NCBI GenBank assembly: GCA_013350335.1
Contig: CM023536.1
Location: 46,942,314-47,006,313 of the forward strand
Source of the DNA: Chimonanthus salicifolius
Lineage: Eukaryota > Streptophyta > Magnoliopsida > Laurales > Calycanthaceae
DNA: 64,000 bases
Direction of reading: 5' to 3'
Shown here one piece after another: positions 44,220-57,200 of the stretch; the stretch's first letter is position 1; each line of letters opens with the position of its first letter. The position numbers and the translations under genes were made by a program. The notes beneath the pieces are model-generated. The model searched no databases. It had not been told where the DNA came from and was given only the letters and a program-made list of their open reading frames with translations.

Positions 44220-44761
44220 TGTAACGACTCGACTCGAATACAGGGCTTAGAGCTTGACTCAGTAAGAAATTGTCCGCTTTGGACCCCACGTGGACCCGCA
44301 CGGTTTTACTTTTTGACCCTGGCCCACATGGCCCGCCCAAAACAATGTCTTACTTGAGTACAACGGATGGCCTTCACATATACCCCAACCCTTTTTCCTT
44401 CTCCACTGATGTGGGACTCCCACATCGATGGGCAAGGTATCACAATTACCCTCCCTAAAGCCTCGAACTGCCCCCGGTTTGATAACATCAGGGAAAGAGG
44501 AAGGCTCACATAGTCCGAGTGTAGAACCTTGGCTCTTTGTAATGACCCGACTCGAATACATGGCTTAGGGCTTGACTCAGTAAGAAATTGTTCGCTTTGG
44601 GCCCCACGTGGACCAGAACGATTTTGCTTTTGGGCCCTGGCCCACATGGCCCGTCCACAACGCGTCTTACTTGAGCACAAGAGATGGCCTTCACATATAC
44701 CCCAACCCTTTTTCCTTCTCCACTGATGTGGGACTCCCACATCAGTGGGCAAGGTATCACA
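44220..44761 (+). mobile_element. Miniature LTR element (TRIM-like), 542 bp
   Basis: Two direct repeats of 225 and 224 bp (44220-44444 and 44538-44761), each TGTAA..ATCACA, about 90 percent alike by eye, flank only 93 bp. The pair is bounded by a perfect 5-bp duplication ATCTT (44215-44219 and 44762-44766). A purine-rich GGGAAAGAGGAAGG lies before the second repeat. I see no convincing tRNA primer site after the first. The orientation is tentative. The repeats contain CTGATGTGGGACTCCCACAT, a motif common in plant LTRs. Confidence 0.8.
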
Positions 44762-44766
44762 ATCTT

Positions 44767-46320
44767 ATTTTAAACCTAATGAGGTCCCATGTCCTAAACT
44801 TATGTATATAATGTTATATCAGTTTGCACTAATTATTTTCCTCCAAAAATTGGCATTTTTCTTATTTTCACTGTCATTAATATCTCATCCAATGAGTGAG
44901 GCATTAAGCAACATAAAACTAAAATCGTCTAATGTCTTAGCACATGACAAATTATAGTGCTACCAATCATCTCTAGTCACTTAGATAAGGCAAGAGTAAA
45001 TTAGTTATAAAGAAAAAAAATGTGTAACTTTCTATCACGTTGAAATGATCAATTCACGCTTGAATTAGTCTACGAGGTAAGTGTTTATTAGTAACACTAG
45101 AGGATCCTTTGTCTGAGAAAAAAATACAAATCTAAAATAGAGATTCATAATTCAAGTTAGTGGTCGTTTGTGAGCTTTGAGAACCCCTTAAAATGCATAG
45201 CATTTTACATATCTCCTAAAATATGTTAAGAATTCCTGTTGCTTGGGTCATTTAGGTTAACAGATGAGACTTTAAACCCAATTTGGAGCAATATATATGA
45301 ATCAAATGATTTAGGTAGTGATTGACATTGAGAGCTTTAAATTGCTTTCATTAAACCTAAAGAGAGATGGTATGTATGAGAACATGATATATAAGTATAT
45401 ATTTTTTTTGAATTTATGTATAAGAAATCGCGGGAGTATAACTAATTAGATGTTCAATTTTGTAGAGTTTTGACGGGAAGAATTTTCCATGTAATTTCAT
45501 TTACTATAGTCCATGAGGCCACACCTTGAAGCATTCTTTGTATATATTAGGATACGAGTTGCATGGAGAAATCTATCAAATTTTCCACAATTTCCATTTC
45601 ATTCATCTTCACCCTTTGGATTAAACATGATAAGTCAAAATATTTATCCAATAGTCTCATTTTTGACATTATGATAGTTCTCATGATAATCTATCTATCT
45701 ATATAATTTTTATGACCATCAAGTAGAATCCACTGTTCGATACGGCCTGTCAAAAGATCCAGGCATTCAAGCCCCAACATTTACCAGGCCTGCTTTGAGT
45801 TGCACGTGTATTAACGTCTTATGAGGATTAAAAAAGGGAAAGAAAATAAAAAAGAGAGAAGAGTTCACTTTGCATAACTCTTCACAATTCTTTATAATCA
45901 TCTAGATTGTGTTTGAAAATTATTAGATTTTGAACTTCAATACTCTGAATTTAGGAGATTCAGAGGAAATCTACCTAATATTAAGATCTTTTTATATGAC
46001 TGTCATTAGATAAGGGAGAGATTAGTCCTTCTAAAGTAGAAAAGGTTAGGCTCTAAATTAAAGACCTTAAGTATATGGAGAACCACTCATATTGGGTCAT
46101 CCTTGTAGAAATCTTCAATTTTCTAGAAATTGAAACTGTAAGAATTTTGGGTAGTCAAAGACAAACGCATCAGACACACTCTGAAGGTTAACTGGACAAA
46201 AGAGAAGATGAGGAATGTCATCCAAGGATTTGGTTATAGTAAAAAAATCAGAAAAAAAATCATAAACAACTAAGTCATAAAGTGAAGAAATTATTTGTAT
46301 AAGATAGGATAAAAAAATTG
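44767..46320. other. AT-rich DNA, nothing recognised
   Basis: No gene or repeat that I can support. Confidence 0.5.
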
Positions 46321-46324
46321 GCTA

Positions 46325-46690
46325 GGCGATATGTTTTTCTCTCCTTTTTTTTTTTTTCAAAACTCGACCGATTTTTTTAAAAAAAAATTTCAGAATTAAA
46401 AAAATAAAAAACTGAAAGACATGACTTTAAAAAAATTCTGAAATTTTTTTTAAAAAATATCGAGCGATATATAAATATCGACCAATATCATGGTCAATAT
46501 TTCACCAATATGGACAAATATCGGCAAAATATCGGTGGGCTCAAGGCCGATATTAAACTTTTCTTTTTTAAAAAAATCTTGATATTATAGATGTTAGCGA
46601 TATCATGACTGATATCGCCAACATATTTATTATACGGCCCATATATATCGACCCTAAAAAACTGATACGATACAAGAGACGTTAAAAACG
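46325..46690. repeat. TATCGGCCGATA-type MITE, decayed
   Basis: Blocks such as ATATCGGCAAAATATCGG, GGCCGATATT and CGATATATAAATATCG around poly-A and poly-T tracts, as elsewhere in the window. Ends not defined. Confidence 0.45.
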
Positions 46691-47505
46691 TGACACATAG
46701 CTTGACTTTTATTACAGTTGAGTGAAAAAGTAAAAAAAAAAATTAAATATGACAAATGAGATAAAAACTTTAATCATGATAATAATAAAAAAGAAAACTC
46801 ATGGAGCATTATCTAATCATTGGATGTCGTTGAATTAAATAAATATTTTTATTAGATAAAAATTACATGGGACTGAAAATTCGGTAAAAAAAATGGTAAA
46901 AAAAGAAGACTTGTAACAGTTAAACTTTTCCAAAAGCCACAGAAGTTTTATTCAATTAAAAAAATGGATGATGTGAGTTCGAACTCAACCCATATATAGG
47001 ATGGTCATATGATCTCAGTGTCTTATCTAAATTTTCACTTTTTATTTCATATGATTTAGATTAAAAAAGAAAAAGAAAAGTAATCAAATGCAGCATTATT
47101 ATCAAACAAAAGACAGATCCACTAAGAGCCAGTGAATAGATCCAATAAGAACCCCATTTATTTGACATGTAAATAATGGTCCGGTATATCCGGAAAGCAG
47201 CACAAGGTCCCATGAATAGATATGAACAAAAGTTATTAGCAATTATTAGTGAAACCTAGGGTCAGACCCACACGCATTGCTTAATCCAACAATTGTCATC
47301 AACTTTGGTCATTCTATCATAATAATATAATCTTTAAATTGTTAAAGAACTGGTATAGATCTATTGAGTTGGAAAGTGAAAGCAACATTGATTCTATTGG
47401 TCTTTGAGCCAGATTGCAAAGAAGACAATTTTTTCTTATTAGGGCACAAATAATCTCAATTTAGATATGATTATCTATGTGCACTGCACTCGAATTTGGG
47501 TCACA
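46691..47505. other. AT-rich DNA, nothing recognised
   Basis: No supported feature. Confidence 0.45.
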
Positions 47506-47519
47506 TTCTAGATTTGATA

Positions 47520-47697
47520 TATTTTTTTTGTAACGAGGGTTTTTGAGGTATTTTATCCATCAAGACTAATTTCTTTGGGCTCGCCCCGCCAAACCTATGC
47601 AGTCGGTTTGGGTAAGTTGGTGGCAGCCAGGAATCGAGGGCAAGACATGAAAGCAAAGCCACGCCTGTCCTGACCACAGAGCTATACACCTGGTGAG
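47520..47697 (-). mobile_element. tRNA-related SINE (family A)
   Basis: On the minus strand: an A-box-like TATAGCTCTGTGGTCAGG near the 5' end, a B-box-like CTCGATTCCTGG, and a 3' end CCCTCGTTACAAAAAAAA. The copy at about 60675-60855 shares the start (CTCAGTGGTCAAGGCAGG) and the end (CTCTCGTTACCAAAAAAA), which supports a SINE family. No target duplication identified. Confidence 0.65.
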
Positions 47698-47859
47698 GAT
47701 TGGACATTGTTTTTGGCAATTCATCGGGCCACTCTTGAGAAATAAATCTCAATATTAAAATGAATTTCAACTGAATCTTTTTTAGAAATAATTTAGCAGG
47801 AATTTGCTTTCTAATCTAATTTTTCCCTATATACTTACCATTAACTTACATAAGAAAAA

Positions 47860-48760
47860 TTAGTTGACAAATATGTTGAGTTGAGTTGGATTTATCTATT
47901 TAATAATTAAGACAAGATTTAGGTCATATATAGGTTGGATCAGCTCATTTATTGTTGTTTACATTTGACCAACTTATTTAATAAGTGGATCAAGTCTTGT
48001 ATTATTCGAGTTTAGGACCACAACTTGGGTGGGAGTTTTGGATTTTTCCAAGCTTGAGCCTGAATTGCAGTTAACGAGCTCGATCATGAGCCCAAGTCAA
48101 GTCAACTGTAGTCAAACTTGAATACGCCTCGAATTGTATTTGTACGGCGCCTGCCCAAAATGTGTATGAGGGGTTGATTGGACTCAAGTTTAGACGGGTC
48201 TAAAATGATTTTTTTTTATTCTATTAAAATATAAATTATATATTTATACACAAATATAAATAAAAAATTATGACTCAAATTGGGCTTTTGAACCAAACTC
48301 AAACTTTCATAAATCGGCTTGACGTAACTACAATTCTATTTCAGGACTGATATTTTAGGCCAAAAATTGAAGTTGAATTGAGCCTGGTTCAACCCGAACT
48401 TGGTTTTTTAAAGATTTTTTATGTGAGGTCGGATTAGGTCGTGCCAAATTGCACTCGTAATCAGGTTGATCAAGTTTTTAATAAATAGACCAAGTTTAGT
48501 CAACTCATTAAATTTGATAATCTACTCGAAAGAGGTTGACTCATTTAATAAATGGGTCAAGACCCATTGGGTCAATACATTTTGTAAATGGACTGAGTTA
48601 GGTCAACCCATCTAATCTTAATCAGGTAAACTAAATTTATTTAATAAATGAGTTAGATTAGGTCAACTTATTACATTATTGATTTGACTAATTCATTAAA
48701 AGGGTTAACATCGCCCAACCATGTTTAAGCTAATTCATTTATTTTGAATCTTTACTCTAA
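47860..48760. repeat. Diffuse repeats of the GGTCAACTCATTTAATAAATGG type
   Basis: Degenerate motifs such as TCAACTCATT, AATAAATGGGTCAAG and GGTTGACTCATTTAATAAA recur many times on both strands over about 0.9 kb. They resemble the interior of plant hAT-like MITEs, but no clean termini or duplications are visible. Confidence 0.4.
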
Positions 48761-49480
48761 ATTTTTTATTTATAAAATATAATTTTAATTGGGTCAACTT
48801 TTTTTTTTTTATCAAAGATGTCAATTTACTTAACTCTACCCTGTTTTTTCTTAGTTAAATTTGGGACAGGTTGGTATGCTTGTTCACAAAAAATTCAGTG
48901 AGTTGAAGAAACGTTTCTTTTGAACTTTCAATCCAATCACACTCATTTATTCAACATGTTCAGTTTTGATTTACATCTATAGACTTTATCTATACATAAT
49001 AAAGACTAAGTAGTTATGAAATGAATCTTAACCATTCATTTAATTTATAGTTAAAATAATTTTATAAATATTTAAAAATAGAGAAAATCTGTTTATAAAA
49101 TGACTAGAGATTTTAGGATCAATTAATCACACTTTGGTCATATTAATAACTAAAAAATGAAAAATATGTATAAAAATGACTAAAATTTAGAAATAGAGTT
49201 TAGCATTAGATTATTGAGTTGGATTGATCTAATAAAAAATATATGTAAAATTTATGTAAAAAATTTAAAACAGAAAAAATAACATTGCATTTGGTAAGTT
49301 AAAAGGATTTGACCAAATTGATGTAAAATTGAAAAGAAAATTGTGTAAAATGATGAAAAAGGTGATTAAATAGAAAAGGATCTTAAGATTGTATTGGGTG
49401 AGTTATAATAATTTGACCAGTCTTAACTAAAAGATATGGAAAATTCACGTAAAAACATCTAAAAACAGGAGGAAAAAAAG
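48761..49480. other. AT-rich DNA, nothing recognised
   Basis: No supported feature. Confidence 0.45.
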
Positions 49481-49489
49481 GAATTTATT

Positions 49490-49834
49490 TAGGGCTGAAA
49501 CTCGGGTCGGGTTAAGTTGGGTTTTAATAAATCTAACCCAACCCATGGCAAAATTTATTGAATTGGACCCGACCCAACCCGAATTTCTGACCTGAGTCAA
49601 CCCGAGTGGTGTTTTATAACTTGGTGCACACAGGTCAAGTTGGATTACATTGGATCAGGTCGAGTTGATTTTAACTTGCCTTCAACCCACCTGAACCCCA
49701 ATTCTCGGTTTTTTTTTATTTTCGCCCAACCAGACCGCGACCCACCCAAAAATATAAAATGCAATAACAGAGCCCACTATTTCTCAGCGGTCATATGCGA
49801 GTCGGGTTAAAGCCCAACCCAAATTTCACCCCTA
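49490..49834. mobile_element. hAT-like MITE, GGGTCGGGTT type
   Basis: 345-bp element with inverted ends TAGGGCTGAAACTCGGGTCG and TAGGGGTGAAATTTGGGTTG. It is flanked by AATTTATT (49482-49489) and AATTTCTT (49835-49842), an 8-bp duplication with one mismatch. Confidence 0.75.
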
Positions 49835-49842
49835 AATTTCTT

Positions 49843-51285
49843 AATGGATATGATGAGTTGAGAGGATAAGAAATAGAAAAAGTTCATTCTCTTTTAAACA
49901 AACCCTTACACGAAGTATGTATGTCAGTCCCAAAACTCTTTTTGCCAGCTCCAAACTTGGGCCCAAGCAGGGGTGGAGGACCAGTCTAAGAGCCCTAAGA
50001 TGCAGAGATAAAAATGAAAAGGCCACTGGCTTTGAGCTATAAATACTGTTAGTTAAAACAATAGTCGACCAAATAAATATCCCCTTAACCCCCATTGTTT
50101 GCCTAAATATCTACACCCTTGATTAAAAAGGCTAATTCATGTTATTTCTGGATATAGATTTCAAGAAAAAACTTGGGCCCATATCCAGGCATCATATCAT
50201 TTCAAGTGTAGTTGCTAAATGGCCTAAGCCAGATGATTAGGTTCATAGCCCATGGGCAGTTTCCATCTCATTATATGGCCCAGAAAGACTCATTGTGAAA
50301 CATTACTCACAAATCGGTCAAATGTTTTGGAAATGAGACAGGTGTAGGCCTCAATATTGGGCCCGATAATTAAATAGGTTCTCTTGGAATGATCGACGAG
50401 CCCAGTTCCTCAACAGTCCAGAATCTGGATCCATTGACAAAGGTAATAAAATGTACATGTTTTATGGATCCAGCCGTCTATATTTGTCAATTGTCATTGT
50501 CAATATTGACCACTAAAAAGTTGAAAAGCAGAGCATTTTCTTTTGATATTACTTCAATAGTGATATTTTGGACCGTGGATGAATAGAAAACTGGGCCCAT
50601 TGTGTGGACTATTTTAACCATGCACCATTACATTTGAATATATATGGTGGCCGTTGCATTCCAAAGTATTTTTCTTTTTCTCATTATAAAGAACTATCCA
50701 ATTAGAAGTCAAAATAAAACACATTATGCTGAAATAATGTTAATTGTCTTTTGTAGAGGGGTGTTCACAATCTAGGTTCAGGCTGACAATCTGAGTCTAT
50801 TTGAATATCCAAAAGCTCTAGTTTGTTCAAAGTCTATCAGGCTTTTCAAGGGTAAAGCTCGAGCCTGTTATTTGAGTTATAAGTAGATAAAATGAGCTTC
50901 AAGGATACCTTGTGACTTGTATCGCTAAAATTAAGTGGTTAGAATTTGAGCTTTTGAACTTAAATTTGATAAAAAATAAAAAGATTTTGAAAAATAAAAT
51001 AAATTTCAATAGAAATACGTTCACATATCAATTTCTACTTCAGAAAAATATATTACTAACTATAATTATTTAAATGAATCAAATCTTCTCAAACTCATAG
51101 AAAATTTCATTTAATAAAATTAATTTAGATATTAATTAATCAAATATAATATAAATAAAATAAAATACGATCTACTTGTATAGCAAGTGCAAACACCAGA
51201 AGAATGATCACACGTTTTCATGCTATTATTAAGAATAATTTTAAATGACACTATTTGGTAACATGTGAGATTCACTTGTTAAAAA
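49843..51285. other. Intergenic DNA, nothing recognised
   Basis: No supported gene. The stretch near 50760 (GAGGGGTGTTCACAA) resembles a hAT-type end, but I could not find its partner. Confidence 0.45.
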
Positions 51286-51293
51286 ATCTAAAC

Positions 51294-51609
51294 CAGGGGT
51301 AAAGATATCGGATATCGGTTTTTAAGGACCGTATTATATAGGCTGATACATATTGTATCGGCCGTACACACTATTTCTCAGTCGATATATATCGGCTCGA
51401 CTCGATATGATTAATATCGGTCTTTTTTTTAAAAAAAAAATCAAAACGGTGGTGGGCCTGGGCCAATAATCCAGCTTCCTTTGTGATTATTTATTTATTT
51501 TTTAATTCAGATAAAAAAATAAAAAAGTACCAATATTTAAAAAAGAAAGCAAAAGAGGAGAGAAAAACTTATAAGTCGAGATATCGACGAAGCCGAATTT
51601 TGCACCCTG
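51294..51609. mobile_element. hAT-like MITE of the TATCGGCCGATA family, clean termini
   Basis: 316-bp element starting CAGGGGTAAAGATATCGG and ending CGAATTTTGCACCCTG. It is flanked by the perfect 8-bp repeat ATCTAAAC at 51286-51293 and 51610-51617. With 12151-12271 and 52689-52880 it defines the termini of the family. Confidence 0.85.
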
Positions 51610-51617
51610 ATCTAAAC

Positions 51618-52680
51618 AGTTAATTAATATTTATACGTGATGATACGTGTTTCTTTTTTTTAAGATTTTGTGTTGGTCCCACCATTGTATGAACTAAATG
51701 AGAGTGATGCAGTAATCTTTATAGATTTTTAATCAAATACCTTTCATTTGATTTATTCATCAGTGAGTCTAATAGTTTCACAAAATTTAAAAAGATATAA
51801 TTATGTATCCTCATGTTTAAAAATTAATGAACAATATATATTTGAAAAAATGGACTCTACATATCTCAAATAGTGTCATTTAAAATTATCCTTACTATTA
51901 AAATGATAGCAAGGGATCAATTCTCTAAATACAAATGTAGTGAGCTATTATAACACCATCCATAGTGGTGATCCATCAAATCAATGCTTACACTCATAAG
52001 AGAGAGATAGAGACCACATATCTCAAGCAATGCCATTTGATGTACTCCTATCATTAAGATGACAACATTTGTAATAAATAATCTCATGCACCAGAGAGAG
52101 AGAGAACATCAATAATAGACATGGCAAAATTTAACCAAATTCCATTATATGAGTCAAACGGCCAAACCTAAGCATTTTAAATGAGCATGTGACCTGACAA
52201 AATTTAACTCAACCCGATTATTCAAACTAAACATGAACATTTTAAACGTGTATGGATTTAAAATTTTGTGACTTAAATCTGAATTAGACTTAAACCCGAC
52301 TAATCCATTTAATAAACAAGTAATGGGTTGAGGGTTATTGACTTGAAAGCGAATAAGAGTAAACCTAAAATCATCCGACCCCTTGCTATATCTATCTTGA
52401 ACTAGTTTTATCTATTTCATCTAGAGTTCTCCGCTCTCTATTGTGTTTTCGCATACCTCACACTATCCAGACTACGACCTCCCCGCCCTGATGAGCCCCA
52501 TAAGTTTGTTGTCTCCATTCTTGAACCCAACTTAAGCCATCCCAATTTCAGTTTTAATGGAAGTATAGTTGAAAAAACAGATCAATCTTAATTTCTACTT
52601 TTGCCCCATATTCAATTTGGTTGGTTGTTGCGATCATCCAACCATCCTGATTATGATACTAAATAAATTTAAATTCAAGT
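51618..52680. other. AT-rich DNA with one possible MITE
   Basis: No gene. About 52115-52405 begins TAGACATGGCAAAATTTAACC and ends with the complement of TAGATATAGCAAGG, a weak inverted-repeat pair of another hAT-like group. No target duplication confirmed. Confidence 0.4.
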
Positions 52681-52688
52681 AGTGGATC

Positions 52689-52880
52689 AAGGGGTCGAAA
52701 AAAGGGTCTTAGCAGATATATCGGCCGATATTTTTCTCTCTCCTTAATTTTTTTATTTTTTTACAAAAAAGGGTCGATATCGGCCGATGTGATGCGGCCG
52801 AGATATCGGCCTATGATACGGTTTCAAATCCGTATCATATCGGTTGAAACGATTTGTATCAGCTGATATTCAGACCCCTG
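52689..52880. mobile_element. hAT-like MITE of the TATCGGCCGATA family
   Basis: 192-bp element starting AAGGGGTCGAAAAAAGGGTC and ending TATTCAGACCCCTG, with ATATCGGCCGATAT inside. Flanks AGTGGATC (52681-52688) and AGTGGACC (52881-52888) are an 8-bp duplication with one mismatch. Confidence 0.75.
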
Positions 52881-53570
52881 AGTGGACCCATGTGAGGTTG
52901 AGAAGAGTATTAGGATATATTTAAGATCTATTAAAATTGATATAATGAGATTATAAGTGTCTTTTATTTAGTCAATTATAAGCAATATTTTTCTTTTATT
53001 TTTTGTGTTACTGAAATATTATTTGCAGATTGATTTTTTTTTTCGATTCTATTGAAATATTAATATGCGTTAAATTATTACCCATAAATAGTGATCCAAA
53101 CTATTGCCAATCTATAGTCAATGCAAGCTCAATCAGTGCATACCTTTTTCATGTACAAAATCTCGCTTTCTTCGCTTTCTCTCGACCCGAAAACACCTCT
53201 TCCAACTGGAATCCAATGATCCAAATTTCTAATCACCGAAAAGCACGCTCCCTAATATTCAAACAAGTGGAAAAAAGCCACGCTCAACTATTAACTATTA
53301 TTATTATTATTTTCAGTTTAATAAAATATTTTTTATTTAAAAATGAAGACCATTTACTTGAATTAAAATACATCATATGTATAGTAAGAATTGAATACAC
53401 TTCTTGATGCATTCAATTCAAAATATGACAATTGTCATTTACTCATTTTGTGCATTACTCAAATTCCTTTAATTGAAATACAAGGCTCTTTATATTTAAC
53501 TGCCCATCAAGACTAAATTCATATGTAATTTTTATTTATCATTTATGTTATCTTAAGTCATTTTAATCAT

Positions 53571-53982
53571 TATCACCATAAAATATATCATATTTTTTAA
53601 TTAGCATTGTCTGAGCATAATGATCTTCACTCATTTTTCATACACAATTTATTATCTTTTACTCTTGAGGGTTTATCTTGATGGTCAATTTCCATCATTG
53701 TTTGTGGAAGATCTTGGGATTAAGTATTACTCAACACAAAAAGAGCTACTCTCCTTAATTCTATACTCGACGGCGTAGTGGATTAGGAGATTTACACATA
53801 TCTCAAGAATTAGTTAGGTGGGACGCCAAACAAATTTAGGTGAAACTTTTGAATACCTTAGTTTTTTAAAAGAAAATATCTTATCTTAATGATTTTAATC
53901 ATTATCACCCTAAAATGTATCATATTTTTTAAGTAGCATTGTCTGAGCATAGTGATCTTCAGTCATTTTTCATGCACAATGG
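53571..53982 (+). repeat. Direct repeat of about 85 bp, two copies 320 bp apart
   Basis: TTTTAATCATTATCACC followed by AAAATATATCATATTTTTTAA-like sequence (quoted in part: TAGCATTGTCTGAGCAT) occurs at about 53571-53650 and 53892-53980 with about 90 percent agreement. The second copy lies just upstream of the NHL gene promoter. Possibly LTR remnants or a segmental duplication. Confidence 0.7.
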
Positions 53983-53988
53983 ATCAGA

Positions 53989-54039
53989 TTGGACGGTCTG
54001 GATCGTACGCTTGGACGGTCTGGATCGTACGCTTGGACG
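53989..54039 (+). repeat. 22-bp tandem repeat upstream of NHL gene
   Basis: TTGGACGGTCTGGATCGTAC plus GC occurs at 53989-54010 and 54011-54032 exactly, with a partial third unit to 54039. It lies about 170 bp before the start codon, so it could be part of the promoter or leader. Confidence 0.85.
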
Positions 54040-54207
54040 ACGGTTTCGGTGGATGAGTGGGAACAGGGGTAAGGAAAGGCAAACAAGAAGAGAAACTGCA
54101 GGCAGAAAAGAAGTATCTTCCACTCTCAATTCCCTCGTTTCACTTTCGTATATCCTCTCAAAATCTTCTCTGAAACTGCTGTCTGAGACACAGAGAGATA
54201 GAGAATC

Positions 54208-57200
54208 ATGAAAAACTCTATATTTGTTCTCATTTCACTGACACTTTGCATACCTCTTCTTCTTGAATTAGTTGTGGAAGCTGTACCCACTGGTAACTAA
54301 ACCAATCCAAACTCTTTCAAATCTTTCCTTCTACTTGAATGTGTCATACATTTATCACCATTTCTATTAATGGGTCTCCTTCATTTTCCAATTCTCTTCA
54401 GGAACCTTTATCAAGCACCTGTCTCCTCTGCTCAAATGGACAAATCCTTCTTCAGAAGCACCGCAAAGTGGTATGTTATTAAGGTGAAAATGGTTAAAAT
54501 AGAATTCCAACGTTTTTCTACTTGCCCAGATGCTTGTTTTGTGATCATATGAAGGTTTCTTCATGTGTGTGATTGTGGAATTCGGTGTCTTTTCTCTATT
54601 TATTCTACAGATGGGAATGTTGTTCAGTTCCAGAAAGGATACCTGGTTGAGACTGTCGTGGAGAGAGGACATAAGCTTGGATTTGAGCCTTATTCAATTC
54701 GAGTATCACAGGAAGGGGAGCTTTTGGCGGTTGATGCCATTAATAGTAACATTGTCCGAATCACTCCACCATTGTCCCAATGTAAGTTTGTTACTCCTCG
54801 CGTATTTGGCTTTTGAATTTGGTGATTGTTTCGGAGTTGGGTTTGTACTCTTTGTTTCCTGTTGGTCATAGCTTGTGTCGAGCAACTCTAGGGCGCTGAG
54901 ATAGTATGTTTCTCTAAGGGAGTGCCAAGCCATTTTTTGTTGTCCCGTGTAGTTAGGTGAAACATGTAGAAATCACATGGTTAGGGGTGGGTGAAGTTCA
55001 ACCTTTGCAATCAGGATCATCCAAGCTTGAAGCTTTGCCTCTTTGAAACCCAATCCCTGGAGCCCTCGCCAGGGGGACCCACACCTCACCTCTTTTGTGT
55101 AGAGTCCACACGTAAGGGGGAACCCCGAGCCCCACAAGAAAATAGCTTGGGTTTGCTCTGATACCATGAAGAAAGATTGAACATTGCAATAGTCGTTTTT
55201 ATTATCCTTACTGAAAATACATATGTATATATAATTTACATTCCAGGGGAATCTTGCAAATATAGAAATACAACTGTGAAGATATGTATGCCGTGATTAT
55301 CAGCTGTGAAGATATGCATGTTGTGATTATTGGATTTGGAACCTTATCTAATAAGATTGGGGAGACATGCAGTTTCTTATCCATGTGGTGTCTTACCAAT
55401 GCAACCAATCACATCGACCCAGCCTACACTCGATAGTCTAAGGAATGTACCTGTCCCAGGCTTGCTGGCACTCTTTTCATTTGGTTTTGAATATGAACCA
55501 TTAACAATAAAGGGAATGTTGAACTTTGAAAACCATCAAATAAAAAAACTAGGGGTCTGTTCTTGGTAGGAGACTTTAAGAGTGCTATTTTGTGGGCTTG
55601 GGGCCATGTGGGTGTTAGTGATGCCTCTTTTACATCATTTGTGAAGTTAGGAAGATGGCCAAGTAGCTTGATGTATAAACCATTGCGATTAGTTTTTGGC
55701 ACTGAAGGTGTGGGCCATTAAAAATAAAGGGAATGTTGAACTTCAAAAATCATCAAATCAAAAAATTAGAGGTTTTTCTTTGTAGATATTTTGAGAGTGC
55801 TATTTTGTAGTCTTGAAGCTGTAAGGGTGTTAGTTGCTGCTTCTTTTACATCATTGTAAGATCAGACAGATGGCCAACTAACTTGATGTATCAACCACTG
55901 GGATTTCTTTCTGGCATTGAAGTTGTGGGCAGTGTATCAATTGTTCCAATTTTGGCTGCATTTGGATGTCATTTCATGTCTTCATAGAGTAGAACCAGAA
56001 TTGTATAATGCATTTTAGGGCGACCTCTGTTACGTGTCTGATTGTTGCAGCCAAAATTTCTTTTGAGGGTGGAATCTATGTGGTTTCAGGCCAAAATGAC
56101 AAGTAAAGAAGCATCAATGTGGTACAATTGCAAAAACCCAATGCACCTGCTATGAATAGTCCAATCTCTAGTATTCATTTTGAGTTGTACCTTTGGTGTT
56201 TATTATCAGTAGTAGTATTCCTTTGGGAGATTTAATAACTGAATTTTTTATTTTATTGATAGTAATTTGATAAAAGCTGATTGGTTATGCTTTGAGTGAA
56301 TAAACATTCATACTTATGTATCTGAGACATTAATTTCCAAAGACTTAATTGTGAATGTAGCTGCATACCATGGACATGATTGTATTATTTATCACTTCAA
56401 TTTTGTTCTACATGCTATCATGGTTCAGTAAGTCCTATATGTTTCATCAGCAATCAGCAAGTCAACTACTTATCAATAAATTAGAACCATCACTAGTTTC
56501 GTTTTCTCATATAGTGAACTGATTGAAGGGCATTGCAGATAGCAGGGCAAGATTAGTGGCAGGATCATTTCAGGGTCATTCAGGATATGTGGATGGGAAA
56601 CCGAGCGATTCCCATTTTCATCATCCAAAGGGTGTGACCATGGATGATAAAGGAAATATTTATGTCGCAGATACTTCAAATATGGCAATCCGAAAGATAG
56701 GAGAAGCAGGTTTGTCACATGAGTGTAGTCTGAGTACATATAGCAAAGGAAGTATTGAGAATTTATTTATATATCTTTGAACATTTTAATTCAAGATTTT
56801 CCCCCTTTTCTTGCAATAACTTGATCGCAGGTGTGACTACAATTGCTGGAGGAAAATCAAATGTGGCAGGGTACAGTGATGGTCCTAGTGAGGATGCAAA
56901 ATTTTCTAGTGATTTTGATGTGGTATACATTGCACATACCTGTTCATTATTAGTTGTAGATAGGGGCAATGCTGCACTTCGGCAAATTTCTCTTCATCAA
57001 GAAGACTGCAATTATCAATATAGCTCGATTTCAGCATCAGGTTAGGACTATATTACAACAGCAATAGTTCTAGTAACATCATTCAACATTGGACACCATT
57101 GAAAATTCTCATGTTTTCTTTATTTAATGAACTAAATCTGCTGAAATTTTTGTATCATTGTCTTTCTGTGTAGTTTGTAATAACACAACTTGAAATTTGT

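Noticed and set aside
44220..44761. Cassandra-type TRIM with 5S rRNA promoter
   Set aside because: No 5S rRNA A-box, intermediate element or C-box pattern found in either LTR; the same holds for 11368-11868.
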